DNA of 64,000 nt. Origin: Agarophyton chilense. Lineage: Eukaryota; Rhodophyta; Florideophyceae; Gracilariales; Gracilariaceae. The stretch is taken from positions 1,178,001 through 1,242,000 of the forward strand of contig JARGXX010000013.1 of the NCBI GenBank assembly GCA_030374765.1, written 5' to 3'. The position numbers were made by a program, and so were the translations under genes. The notes beneath the pieces were generated by a model. That model was not told where the DNA came from and made no database searches. It was given only the letters and a program-made list of their open reading frames with translations. Positions 44,970 to 55,519 of the stretch are shown here, in pieces (positions within the stretch are counted from its first letter, which is position 1; the number at the start of each line of letters is the position of its first letter).

Positions 44970-46413
44970 CTATGAGGTTAGAAAGTATTCATTCAGACTG
45001 AGCACATGAAGCGACGAGAGAAAAGCCTGGGAAGAGAAGGAGTACGACGGCTGCGCCTGAATACGAATGATACCCGAGCGCAGCTTGGCGTCTAACTGTT
45101 TGGCAGTCTCCGAAGCATGAGCGAGAAGCATGTTCGCTTCAGCACCGTTAGTAGAGGTTCTCAACGCCGACTCACAGTCATAAACGATCTTCTCGGCAAA
45201 AACACGACAAAAGCCCTCCGCAGACTTGTCGTCGGCGCCCTGTGGGCCGTCGATGTCGACCTCGCTCAAGAAATGAATTGACTCTCGAATGAGATCAAGC
45301 TAAAAGTCGGAAACCCACCCTGGGCGATCAAAAAGATACGTGGCTCGTTAGAGATTATGATAGAAATTGGAAATAGTTGGGTATCAAGACTCTCCAGTGA
45401 ATGGTATCGGAAGTGGGCGAGCGGGGCGCGCAGAATTGCAGCAATAGCCCATGAGTCCGAGAGGGCGTGATGTCACTTGGGTCGATCAGGAATGTAGTCG
45501 CCCTGGTTTGCGACGCGCCGCAGCGACGCGCCGCACGTGACTAAGCTGAGTGATGTAGAAATTGATGGAAGAGATTACGTGACAGTCGGTTTGCGGCTGC
45601 GGCACGTTCATGGGCCACCCAAAGTGACGAAACTAGTTGTCTAAAACGTTTAAAAAGGCAGCACGGGCCTTGAAGACGGCATAGATGGCACGGTTCTCAG
45701 TGGAAGTGACGACTAGTCGATTGGAGTGAGAATCATCAGCGAAAAGATACATGGATCCCCTGCGTGCACAGCGTCGACTTGTTGAATAAGAAGTTGGATA
45801 TTGGCGGCCACGGTGTGCGTTTGCGTTATGATCCATCTCTTTGATGCAGTGTGAGCGGGCGCGAGGAGTGAATATAGGCATCAAATATCTGTCTGCATTT
45901 GGGAACGGCCAGATACTGTCTGCGTGCGTCAGTGAGTTGGGGAAAGTTGTGGAATAGATTGGCAAGCAGGCCGGTTTGCTGGTGATGATTAAAGAGAACG
46001 GTGTCGGCGTGGTGGCGGATATCGTCCAAGCTGATGCGAGCGTCGGCTACAGCGGCGTTGGCGGTATAGCGCAGGACAGCAGCGACCTTGGGGGCTTGCA
46101 GTGAACGCACGACATTGGCTCTCTGCACATGGCACAGGGCGGTTGTGACAGGCACCTGTCTGAGTGCATTTTTATTAGGCATGCGACAAAGCAAGGGCGA
46201 CGTGTGTTGGGGTGGTGGGGCAGATAGAATGAAACACGCAATCAAGACGCGGGGCAATGGTGGCGGGTGACGACGACGGCGACCCGGACGAAAGCTTGGC
46301 AACGTACGGTGTCTGTGATGGTGCGCTGCAGGTACGGCTGTACGCCGCTGGTATGTAGCACGCGCGAACCCATATTCTACTGAGCCGACGAGAGAACCAT
46401 GAACCAAACTCAA
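44970..46413 (-). pseudogene. Unidentified broken gene
   Basis: Minus-strand protein-like sequence in all three frames in succession. A start near 46,180 (MPNKNALRQVPVTTALCHVQ) leads through a helical stretch (DIRHHADTVLFNHHQQTGLL ... FPQLTDARRQYLAVP) to a stop near 45,826. Coding continues in another frame (THTVAANIQLLIQQVDAVHA), then in a third (RLVVTSTENRAIYAVFKARA) through a TAG at 45635-45633 into FRHFGWPMNVPQPQ, with more shifts to the final frame at 44970-45269 (MSEVDIDGPQGADDKSAEGF). The continuity of sense argues for one ~400-residue ancestral protein, now broken, unless introns or assembly errors explain it. I do not recognise the family. Confidence 0.5.
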
Positions 46414-46528
46414 CGCACGGTGTGTATGCGAAACGCGAGGAAGCGAACGCCGGTGTGCGTCACGTTCGTGTTATTTTCGATTGGTTTTCGCCAAGCGAAT
46501 CAAAACCACAGCACTTTGCTTCGCGCAT

Positions 46529-46608
46529 GTGACAACCACTAGGCTATAAAAGTGTCCGGGCCAGACAAGAATGTAACGTGGACAGCTGTATTAGTAGTGA
46601 GCTCCCAC
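46529..46608 (+). repeat. Direct repeat copy 1, with TATA-like core
   Basis: Starts GTGACAACCACTAGGCTATA, has CTATAAAAG at 46544-46552 and ends GTATTAGTAGTGAGCTCCCAC. A second copy lies at 46876-46954. Confidence 0.85.
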
Positions 46609-46875
46609 GAGCGTGGGCGGAACCGAGTTTTGAAATGCGATGAGCGGTAGTGAGCTCCCACAGTCTCCGGTCAAACTCGGTGGAGCCAAACGCGGCGAGT
46701 ATGTTACGTGTTTACAGTTCGACGATGTGTAGATGTGTAGATGTGTAGACGTGTCGACGTGTGATATTCAGGTGATCGGTGTGACTCTGAAATATGGAGA
46801 GAGTGAAAGGTAGCGGGTGTGTCTGGTGAGACTGGAACTATGTCCCACAGCGGCTGCGATGAGGGCCCATAACCT

Positions 46876-46954
46876 GTGACAACCACTAGGCTATAAGAGT
46901 GTCTGGCCAGATACCAGAAGAACGTGGACAGCTGTATTAGTAGTGAGCTCCCAC
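46876..46954 (+). repeat. Direct repeat copy 2
   Basis: About 90% identical to 46529-46608 with short indels; the TATA-like core reads CTATAAGAG. Spacing between copies is ~347 bp. Confidence 0.85.
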
Positions 46955-47871
46955 AGCGCACACACTGCCAAAGTCGCAATGGACTTCTCAGCTTGACGTG
47001 TACTCATGTACCACCTGTACATCTGTGCGACGTTGGCAGGTGTTGGTCGCCTGATCGGAGCCAAAAGCCAGCGGAGTGGACAAGAACTTGACAGCACACA
47101 CACGTCTCCGGGGGCGCGTGCATTTCGATTAAAGGGGGGGGGGGTCGGGTATGAAGGTAGTGCGCTGTGACGGCGAACGGAGCGGTGCCAAACTATGAAA
47201 CTATGAGGTACTAGAGGCCCAAACGAAGTGTGAGATTCAGGGTGAGAGCCCAACGGGAAGACCACAACGCACTCGGCCTTGTGCGCCCCTTCGCCCCACA
47301 CGTCTGCGGCGCAGAGAGCGTCCTCAACTTGCCTTTCGTACATACTCTGTACATGTTTGTGGATTTAAAGACTCCCGCGCCCGACTCACCGCTTTGTGCG
47401 TGGATCGTCGCACCTACCTCCAGTCTTGCTACAACAACGTGCGCGCCTGGCACGGACTAAAACGGAGGGAAGTGGGAGATGGGACACGGGCCTTTCATGC
47501 AGTTTAGTCGGGTAATGTACTAAGAGGCATTGGTTAACTCAAAGAGGTGTTTGTGTGTGTGGCAGAAGGTAAGTAAAACCTAGGAATAGGGGGGCTTCTA
47601 GATCGTTGTGGACGGACGCTGGGCAAGATGGAGTTGAGACGCAAGACGAGATTGTTGACGAGGCGCATGTAAGCCTCTGAATTTGTGCAGAGCAAGTTCT
47701 GCATAAGGTTAGGGCACTTGGTGACCAGGATAATGTGTCCGCGTCAGCTCATCTTATTCTTTTTGTACTTCACGACGTGCTGCGTACAGTAGTATATTTA
47801 ATCGGTAAGAAAATCGATCTGCACCTGTTGGCAGCCCTAGTTAATGTCACTTTGCACAAGGCATTTGGATA

Positions 47872-48418
47872 ATGTGTGTCTTCAGCGCCCAACGCGCCCT
47901 GGAGTGCGGCGCGTTGTTACAAAGACAGCGGTTTGACAACTTGCGTGTGCCCGTCGGAGAACTTGCACCTCATTCGAGAGCACGGGCGCCGCGTCGAATT
48001 TCTGATCCACGCCGCTGGTGAGGGACGGGTTTCCAGGGCGCTTCAATACGAAAAGAAGCTCAGGCGCATTACCGCTAGCTGCTTTCAACACCTAGAGTCT
48101 ATTGGACCGATAGACTTTTATGCTTTCTTCACGGTCCTGGGTACCGGTTTACCCGAAACAAAGACGCACAAACCCAAACTTCTCAATAATTCGACACAGC
48201 TTCACTCGCGTGTTCGAGTAGTTGTCAAAAAAGCCTACAATAACTTCCGAAAGGCCACTGTCGCCAGCGAAGTTTTCGTATTCCAACCGATCGAAAAAAA
48301 ATCATACCCATTGGTTGACAACGCAAACCATTCTACAAACATTAACAAGCTTCAGGCTCACACACAAGACCAGCAGAGAACTAAAAAATCTCTAAAATCA
48401 CCAGAATTGATGCAGTAG
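47872..48418 (+). pseudogene. Hypothetical protein, possibly frameshifted
   Basis: A 180-codon frame ends at 48418 (SRALQYEKKLRRITASCFQH ... VVVKKAYNNFRKATVASEVF, then a Lys/Gln-rich tail). It has no ATG at its 5' end: the frame opens after a TAA at 47870. An ATG in another frame (47872, MCVFSAQRALECG...) reads about 50 codons before stopping, so a one-base change may separate start and body. No family recognised. It could be a decayed gene or a chance frame. Confidence 0.35.
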
Positions 48419-48501
48419 TTATGGAGCCTCATCGCAGTGTTTACAATTACTAAAGAATTTTCCAGATCGTACTAAACAATTCACCACAGAATACCCCATC
48501 G

Positions 48502-49155
48502 TCATTTGAGCCTTACTGAAGCCTGTTTTACATGAAAGCGATGACAGGAAAGGCAAACGTTCAAACAATGTTGATATCTGCTAGCCTTTGAACGCCAAAT
48601 GGTAGTAAATATGTACTCCATACACCCATAAGCCTCATCTTTAGCTATGTAAAAGCTCTTTGAAAGAACTTTTTGTTCTAGAAGTCTACCAATGTCCGAG
48701 TGAGCGAGAGATATGCGGTCAACCGTATATCCCAAAAAACTGCGGATGACGCAATAAAGCGATACATTTCGTGAATAAACGCCTGAAAAGAAACTCGAAA
48801 CCAGTTTTTTTCTGGGGTAAAATTGTTGATTTTTGAGTTCCTTTGTCGGCTTCTGCACAAAAGTTATAATTCCATCTAAGCCTTTGACGCAGCTTGGAAG
48901 AAAATTTGAAGCCTTGCGGGATATGGAAAAGTCCAAGGCTGCCCTCCAATAATGTTTAATGTTTGATTTTGATGAAATAACTTTCAACTCTAAGACGGCG
49001 TCACAAATTCGATAGAAGTTGTCGAAAATGTAATATAAGGTGGATCGTGCTAATCCATATATGCAAATAACATCATAGTAACTATCTCCAGAAAGTAAGC
49101 AATGAAAAGCCCAAATTTTTGTAGTAGCTTCTATCGTTACACCGTTGAAATGATT
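48502..49155 (-). pseudogene. PIF/Harbinger-type transposase fragment
   Basis: A 218-codon minus-strand frame without a clear ATG, bounded upstream by a stop at 49156-49158. The N-terminal part (CLLSGDSYYDVICIYGLARS) matches the Harbinger HTH region. The middle keeps the DDE_4 layout: GLDGIITFVQKP where family members have a GxIDGTHI-like motif, FYPRKKLVSSFFSGV, then HSDIGRLLEQ and AKDEAYG with the final acidic site. Catalytic motifs are altered and both ends are missing, so it is a relic. This assignment rests on motif order rather than identity. Confidence 0.65.
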
Positions 49156-49850
49156 TTACGCTTCCTCATGATATTATTCTTCGTTTTTTGGGATACAAAT
49201 AGACTGAGAGATGTCAAAAGTCGTTTGAAAGACGTTCTAGTAACTCGAGAACATGACTGATATTTGCCATCGGAGACACTGGGATTTATTTTTCCAAGTT
49301 ATCGTCTATTACGGAGCGCAATGCGCTCGATCCTGCAACGAGGGCTAATAAAGTAGTACAATACCAACAAGCTCCCTGAGACGGCTAGTGTGCGACGCTT
49401 TGTTTTCTTTGTTTCTCTCTAAATGGCTTTCATGACATTGCAGGGTGCTTCTGATATAGTGTTTTTTATTTCGAGGGGATGGTCACAGCGTGATGTCACA
49501 GTATCTAGATTGTTTAGTGTGGGATCAGCTCTTAAACGGCTGGTTTGGACTGAAAAATTGTGGGGCCATTTATAAAAGTTTTCTTGAAAGGGCTCTATTT
49601 TGCAGTCAGTGTTTCATGGCATTCTGTCGCTATGGACAGCCCTTTAGTACGCTCAAATTGACCAGACGCAACCCAATTGATTGTTTGACATCTTCAACTG
49701 TAAGATTCCGCTTTCCCATATGTCTGTAATTTACCGGTTGGCACCCTCGTTTTCATTGACGATCAGAGTGGCCAGGCTTGTCTGTTCGAGCACCTGGGTC
49801 ACCACGACACAGCTCTTCTCCCCGCTACGCACATCGACTTCGACCTGTTG
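49156..49850. other. Intergenic, 5' flank of GPN1
   Basis: The boundary between the transposon zone and the right gene island lies here. No gene is seen; composition changes from AT-rich to balanced toward 49,750. Confidence 0.45.
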
Positions 49851-51212
49851 ATGGCGCAAAATCAGCCCACTTCTGTGTCTCTGCGTGCCTCCCCTTCTTC
49901 TGGCGTGGATTCTTCGGGCTCTCCAAGCGAGACCGACCATGTCGCTCGCATATTCACACCCGTCTGTCTCGTGCTCGGAATGGCTGGGTCGGGCAAGACG
50001 ACTTTGGTCGATGCTCTTTCAGCCTGGCTGGAAGGTGATGATCTGTCTGAAAGCTCACATGGAAATGAAAAAGATGAACAGTCAAATGATGAAAATGAAA
50101 TAAATCGTCAAATTGTCGACGCAATGCACTCTCTCAACCTTCAACAAGCTGCATCAGTTGCGCCAGAAAAGTCGCGAACTAACCCCATTCAGGGCCAAGT
50201 GACTTCACAAGATTTACTTCCCGGCGACGGTGCGTACATCATCAATTTGGACCCAGCTGTTTACGAACTGCCTTATGAGCCCAACGTTGATATTCGGGAT
50301 ACTATCAAATACAAGCAAGTAATGAGTCAATACTCCCTTGGTCCGAACGGGGCCATTATTACGTCTCTTAATTTATATGCAACGCGCTTCGATCAAGTTC
50401 TCACCCTCATCGAAAAGCGTGCGCCCGAGAGCCGTGCTGTCATTATTGACACTCCAGGACAAATTGAGACTTTTACATGGTCTGCATCGGGAACTATCAT
50501 CACCGATGCGCTAGGCGTCACGCTTCCCACCGTCGTTCTCTTTGTCATCGACACTACTAGGTGCGAAAACACCATGACTTTTGTTAGCAACATGCTTTAT
50601 GCCTGTTCTATTATGTATAAGACTCGACTCCCAATGATCATTGTGTTCAACAAGACCGACGCAAAAAGCTGTAAGTTTGCACAGGCTTGGATGCGCGATT
50701 TTACACAATTGGAGAAAAACTTAAAGGAGAGCAACTTCTTGGGCACTCTGGCCAGAAGCATGGCACAGGCTCTAGAAGAGTTCTATACTACCCTTCGCAG
50801 CGTGGGAGTCAGTGCTCAGACCGGTGATGGCATGGAGGAGTTAGTGAAATGCATTAAAGATGCTACATTAGAGTATGAAGAAGAGTACCGACCGTATGTG
50901 GAGGCACGAAAGAAAGCTAAAGCGGAGGGAGTGAGGCATGCTCAAGATGAACAAATCGCACAGATCAAGAAGGATGTACAGGATGACCCTGACTTTGGAA
51001 AGTCGCCGAAATTCGACGAGGACGCAGGTGCAAGTGGCGCTGAGCCTGAACCGAACCCTACAGTTTATCCGGACCGTCATGCAGTTCGACTTGCAAAGAT
51101 GAGAGGAGAGTACTACGATAAATCTGAAGAACAGCGCAAGTACGAAGAGTTTATAGAGAGCCTCAATGAATCTAATTCAGCTTCGAACGAAGATAACTCT
51201 CAGAATACCTAG
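49851..51212 (+). CDS. GPN1: GPN-loop GTPase 1 (Gpn1/Npa3/XAB1)
   Basis: A cytoplasmic GTPase that, with Gpn2/Gpn3, is needed for assembly and nuclear import of RNA polymerase II. The 453-residue protein has P-loop GMAGSGKTT (43-51), INLDPAV (131-137), the diagnostic Gly-Pro-Asn loop in LGPNG (163-167), G3 DTPGQIE (200-206) and G4 NKTD (267-270). The C-terminal part is charged and coiled ([19 protein letters not shown]), as in Gpn1. The start is the ATG at 49851 (MAQNQPTS). An acidic, Asn/Ser-rich segment at about 61-120 separates the P-loop helix from NLDP and is longer than usual. Intronless. Confidence 0.93.
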   Translation: MAQNQPTSVSLRASPSSGVDSSGSPSETDHVARIFTPVCLVLGMAGSGKTTLVDALSAWLEGDDLSESSHGNEKDEQSNDENEINRQIVDAMHSLNLQQAASVAPEKSRTNPIQGQVTSQDLLPGDGAYIINLDPAVYELPYEPNVDIRDTIKYKQVMSQYSLGPNGAIITSLNLYATRFDQVLTLIEKRAPESRAVIIDTPGQIETFTWSASGTIITDALGVTLPTVVLFVIDTTRCENTMTFVSNMLYACSIMYKTRLPMIIVFNKTDAKSCKFAQAWMRDFTQLEKNLKESNFLGTLARSMAQALEEFYTTLRSVGVSAQTGDGMEELVKCIKDATLEYEEEYRPYVEARKKAKAEGVRHAQDEQIAQIKKDVQDDPDFGKSPKFDEDAGASGAEPEPNPTVYPDRHAVRLAKMRGEYYDKSEEQRKYEEFIESLNESNSASNEDNSQNT

Positions 51213-51307
51213 CAGAAACAGTATTCTGGCCCAAGCTTTCAGCCTATCGTGCGCTGCTGCGCAGCGCTTCAAAAGGCTTCTCATTAAGGAATAGAACCTT
51301 GACTGGT

Positions 51308-51694
51308 TTAGTATTGAAAATGTTGGGTTTGAACCAAGAACTTTGAACTGGGCAATGATAGTTTTGTGTTGCGAGATGGCACCGTTAAGTTTTCTTTTTT
51401 TTTCATGCAGTCAGAAATTTGGAATGCGACGATGGCAGGTGGAAAAGATTTGCTTGTTTCGATGCATGGGCTGATTTGGGCCTGAGCTGTCTCAATAACC
51501 TGGTTCAAGGCAGCTCGCGAGATTTTCATGGCGGGAAGTATTATGCGACACTGCGATGAATGTGCAGGATGCAAAGCGGAAACAAGTTGAGCGGGAAGTG
51601 GTTTGCTACTAGTGGCAAGTAGCTGTGGCAGGCAAATGCTAGGAAAAAGCTGGAAACAACACAAGGCTATGAGAAACGTTATGGGCCGCACCAA
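51308..51694 (-). CDS. Hypothetical protein with possible signal peptide
   Basis: A 128-residue frame, convergent with GPN1. Its N-terminus (MVRPITFLIALCCFQLFPSI) looks like a secretion signal; the rest is Ser/Ala-rich with no known domain. It may be a small secreted protein or a chance frame. Confidence 0.3.
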   Translation of the reverse strand: MVRPITFLIALCCFQLFPSICLPQLLATSSKPLPAQLVSALHPAHSSQCRIILPAMKISRAALNQVIETAQAQISPCIETSKSFPPAIVAFQISDCMKKKENLTVPSRNTKLSLPSSKFLVQTQHFQY

Positions 51695-52851
51695 TAGAGC
51701 GGAGATGCGTGGGGAGCGAGCGTTTCAGAAGAACGGTATACGTTGTGCATGAGAAGAAGCGCATGAGATTCAGGCAACGTTTCAGGGTAGGAAGAAGCTC
51801 CATTTGTGACAAGATGTATGTTACAGTGGTTTTGTTCCGAAACGAACGACAAGGCTTCGCGAAAGGACGCGTGGCGTCGTGAGCCAAAAAGGCACAGAAT
51901 CGACCAGGTACAAGGGTAAAGTCATGTGACGTGCCCTTGCTATTGGCTCGGGCGGAGTTGCGATTTTGCACTGTTTGAACTGCATTAACTGTTTATAGCC
52001 ACTTCGATTAAGGTTACTCCTCCAGGTCGTTCTAATAATATCTTGTTAGGGTCGACGCCTTTCCAGTGAGGACTACAGAATAGGCACCATTTTGTTCAGC
52101 AGTTAGAAATGATCCGCGGCTGTGATGGGACTGGCTTTTGCTCGCGAAGTCGCGAAGAGTGCTTCGAGGAGTGGAACAGGACGAGTGCGAATGGCGTACC
52201 GCGTTGCCTGATACCGCCTCACACAAGTCTGTGTTGATCGATGGTACGCCTCGTATGGACCGTTGGAACGCGGTGGATTTGGCAAATGACACGCGAGCCA
52301 TTTGGTGCGCACCCCATGAAGATCAGTAGAGGTTCGATTTGCTAGCCTCTGATGACAAATAAGATGGACAGCGACAAAATCATTTGCCAGTCGCAGGAGT
52401 TACGATTGTACCTGCCTGTGTGAAGGTTTGGTAGAACAGTTAAAGATTGAGACTGCGGCAGTGATCGCCGTGGCGTTTGGACTTTGGACAGCAGCCAATG
52501 GTATGAGGCGCTCGTCTGCGTTCCATTTCGGAAATGGCCGTTACAACGCGCCACAGCACTCGCCGTTCAAATATCAAATTTGAAACGGAATGATAATTGC
52601 ACCACCGTGCGTTCCGACGTCACCTCCGGCAACAGTTTCCCCGCGCGATAAACGACGTGCTCGCACAATGCTACTTGCCTTCCGATTTCTCTCGTCCTGT
52701 TCGCGCCCCCTCGTCCTGCGACTACGCCCCTCTCCGTCAGCGAAGCTGACATTTAAATGATCCCGTTCGCCTCCATCCGCAAACCACCTCGTCACACCCG
52801 AATCTACCTCTCGCCCGGCTCTGCTGCTCACCACGGGCGCCACCCGCAATA
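51695..52851. other. Intergenic, 5' flank of the CBM48-TPR gene
   Basis: No gene is convincing. The last ~150 bases before the ATG at 52852 are C-rich on the coding strand (for example CGCCCCCTCGTCCTGCG), resembling other leaders in this window. Confidence 0.45.
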
Positions 52852-54438
52852 ATGTTGGGCCGCCGGGCGGCCGGACGCCGTAACAAGCTTTTTCGCGATC
52901 GTGGTGAGGCACAGATTCCGCTTTCGCCTCCCGCTGCACCGGATAGGTTCCACAAGGCGATTCCGTTCGCACAGCCTACACTGATCGATTCCAATGTGCC
53001 GACCACTTTTTTATGGCCTGATCCCAGGCACCAGCATGCGAGTGTTGTCTTGGTGGCATCATTCGACGCTTTTCTTCATCACCGAATGAGACCAACCCAT
53101 TCCCAACCGCGAAAATTCACTATCACTTTGCGCGTTCCCCCCGGGTCGCATACATACAAGTTTTTGGTGGACGGTGTGTGGTGTACATGCTCCGCTTTGC
53201 ACAATCAGCACCCAATCGAAACAAAGGATGACGGAGTTAGACATCATCGTCTTGTCGTCACAGCTGCAGAGCGCTCTTGTAGGAACGGCAACCCGCAAAT
53301 GGTCCCTTCTCGTGGTCACGAAAGCGTCAATAGCGCTGCTCACTCCACTGCTGTGTTTCGTTCAGCTTCTGCTTCGGCCGTGCCGCCAATTCAAGAGCGA
53401 GCGGACCCGACGCTACCGGCCAATGCATTTCAGCCACAAACATCGTCTGTGTCTCATCAAGACACTGGTCGTCACAAAGTAGAAGTTGCCCCAAGAGGCA
53501 CTTCGTTCACTTCCCCTCCTCCAATTGGAGGGATAACTCACATGAAGTCGATTACTCGTAAGTCATTGCTCCACAGAGTTGGGTCGGGATGGCTGAGGCG
53601 CTTCTCGGGGCGGATGGACGCGGACGGTGAGTTTGGCTGTTCTTTTTCGATGAGCCAAACGCAATTCTTTGCTCGCGATCGTTCGGGTAGCGGCCTATTT
53701 CGTGGAAGTCGCGATCGCGTATCTTTGTTTCCATCTGCGAGTGAACCGAGTGTGGGTCGATGTCCGACGGACGACAAAGAGAACTCTTTTTCTGCTAATC
53801 GCCTCAACGGGTTCGGCAATTCCAACGATAGAGGTCACTCAAGACGTCAGACTTTTCGAGGAAGCAATAGAGGCACAGCTGTGAAGATTTCAAGGCCCAC
53901 CAAAGTCGATGAACCTAAAGATATGGATGAGGTGAACCGACAGGCCGATAACTGGAGACAGATGGCGCGACATTTACAAGACGACCTATGCGACCCTACT
54001 GGCGCGAGAGAGCTTTTCACCAAGGCTATTCAACATCGCGAGAAACATGGACTTTGGTGTACGAGCCAGAACGCCCAGGTACACGTGGATCTGGCGAGAA
54101 ACCTAAGCAAAGGTGATCGCATGAAAGACGCAGAGCTTCATCTGCGTCTAGCTCTCCGAATCTACAACGAAATTGATGCCGGGAAAGAACACATTGCCGA
54201 TTTGATGCTATATGTGGGAGTAGTTGTTGACCGACAGAAGAGGCGAGCAGAAGCTGAAGAGCTGTACAGGAAGGCGTTGAACATGTACAAGGAACATGAC
54301 ATAAATGGCAACAATGTGGAAATCGCCGTAAAGAATCTAAGTCTCAACTTGCGCAAACAGAACCGCGAGCATGAAATCGAAGCAGTTCGAGTTGAGTACG
54401 GTGCCATTAAGCTTGCACCAGTAGGAATCATGGTATAA
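52852..54438 (+). CDS. CBM48 (AMPK glycogen-binding-type) and TPR repeat protein
   Basis: A 528-residue protein. Residues ~50-138 match a CBM48/AMPK-beta-type starch- or glycogen-binding module: TTFLWPDP at the first strand, VVLVASFDAFLHHRM, then VPPGSHTYKFLVDGVW and a terminal strand (HHRLVV). The middle (~140-345) is Ser/Arg-rich and looks disordered. Residues ~355-510 form TPR-like helical pairs (GARELFTKAIQHREKHG, AELHLRLALRIYNEIDAGKE, AEELYRKALNMYKEHD) of kinesin-light-chain style. No catalytic domain is seen. The CBM suggests contact with storage glucan (floridean starch if a red alga), and the TPRs suggest recruitment of partners; both roles are inference. The start is the ATG at 52852 after a C-rich leader. 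Confidence 0.8.
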   Translation: MLGRRAAGRRNKLFRDRGEAQIPLSPPAAPDRFHKAIPFAQPTLIDSNVPTTFLWPDPRHQHASVVLVASFDAFLHHRMRPTHSQPRKFTITLRVPPGSHTYKFLVDGVWCTCSALHNQHPIETKDDGVRHHRLVVTAAERSCRNGNPQMVPSRGHESVNSAAHSTAVFRSASASAVPPIQERADPTLPANAFQPQTSSVSHQDTGRHKVEVAPRGTSFTSPPPIGGITHMKSITRKSLLHRVGSGWLRRFSGRMDADGEFGCSFSMSQTQFFARDRSGSGLFRGSRDRVSLFPSASEPSVGRCPTDDKENSFSANRLNGFGNSNDRGHSRRQTFRGSNRGTAVKISRPTKVDEPKDMDEVNRQADNWRQMARHLQDDLCDPTGARELFTKAIQHREKHGLWCTSQNAQVHVDLARNLSKGDRMKDAELHLRLALRIYNEIDAGKEHIADLMLYVGVVVDRQKRRAEAEELYRKALNMYKEHDINGNNVEIAVKNLSLNLRKQNREHEIEAVRVEYGAIKLAPVGIMV

Positions 54439-55241
54439 CGGTAACTTGTGAACCTATCTCTATTGACTACTAAGGAGTTGGAACGGGGAAAGATTTGTGT
54501 ACGGAGATATAATATCAAGCTCATTGAACTACAGATCCGGTCGTCACAGTGAGTTTTAATAGCCTATCCTCGCAAGGACGCGCTTAGAAATAACTTAACA
54601 GTCCAGATTGGAATTGATGCAAGTGTACTTTAAACAATGTCTTCAGACGAAATCTCAATGACGTTTGTCCTTTTTTTCGGCAAAGCGCATCAATCATTCG
54701 CTTATCGTACAAACAGAGAACTGTGCATCGCTCTCGTTCACTGACGGGCGCACGAGGGAACCTGCTGTAGAGGTGTCACTCCGCAACTAAGAGAGGCATT
54801 GCAGCACCTTTGCAACGCTGGGCACTGTTCGCAAGCTGTAGAGATGAGGTCGCCTCCATTGAACTCCGGAATGCAATAACTGGGAATCATTCTATTCGTA
54901 GAACATTGTCGCCCTTCCCCGTGATAAGTAGAATGCTTCTGACACGCACAGTACAGCAGAATACTAAATTGCATCCGGGTTTTACCTCAAACTTGCAACG
55001 TAAGTCTCATACCAGTTTATATCTCGATTACAACATCAGACTGGTGACAACAAGTGTAGCTCATGCTGCACAACCCACAAAGCTTTATGAAACGCAAGGT
55101 TTTGAACTAACATTCAGCCAAATTTCACTTGATTACACACATACAATGAAAGGCACATGCGGTAAGAAAAGCCGCGCTCTTAGAAACGGCATGCACAAAG
55201 GTAGAGGTTTAGGAACGCACGAGATAGAACAGGAGGTCGTT
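54439..55241. other. Intergenic, no gene recognised
   Basis: Lies between the CBM48-TPR gene and the 3' end of COX5C. A plus-strand frame from 54,810 runs through into COX5C on the opposite strand and shows no family features. Confidence 0.45.
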
Positions 55242-55519
55242 CTACGACGAAGAGGAAGCAGCAGCTTCTTCGGCAGCAAGATTCTTATAGTACTCATCTA
55301 CCGAAGCCTTGTAGGAAAGATGCCACGCACGCCACGCAAAACCGCCCTACGGGTTCACATCGATCGAGATGAATTGTAGGTGAGGATAAGCTTTCTATGC
55401 CGCGCACGCTCAAGACGTGAGGAATTGTGACTTACTGTAACGGCGATCACAGCACCCATGAGAATCTCCTTTGTGGCACTGACCTTATTCGTAGCTACGC
55501 GCACGACTCCACCAGCCAT
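55242..55519 (-). CDS. COX5C: Cytochrome c oxidase subunit 5C-like (COX5C/COX6c family), two exons
   Basis: Exon 1 is 55519-55436 and exon 2 is 55346-55242; the 89-nt intron (55347-55435) has GTAAGT...GTAG ends and phase 0. The 62-residue product reads MAGGVVRVATNKVSATKEIL ... then a single membrane helix spanning the junction (MGAVIAVT + GGFAWRAWH) and an acidic Ala/Ser tail. Length, the MAG start, the KEI/LMG motif, the helix followed by W and H, and the YYKNL segment fit plant COX5C, a small inner-membrane subunit of complex IV. It is the only gene in the window where I can place an intron with confidence. Confidence 0.82.
55347..55435 (-). other. Spliceosomal intron of COX5C
   Basis: On the minus strand it starts GTAAGT and ends CCCGTAG, 89 nt. 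Removal joins two halves of a single membrane helix in frame. Confidence 0.8.

Larger units (their letters stand above)
46414..47871. other. Intergenic with duplicated promoter-like segment
   Basis: Holds the ~80-bp direct duplication at 46529-46608 / 46876-46954, a GATGTGTA/GACGTGTC microsatellite-like stretch near 46,725-46,763 and a G-run near 47,134-47,144. No gene is recognised. Confidence 0.45.

Noticed and set aside
54810..55379. 189-codon plus-strand frame
   Set aside because: Overlaps the COX5C gene on the opposite strand, has no family signal and no supporting start context.
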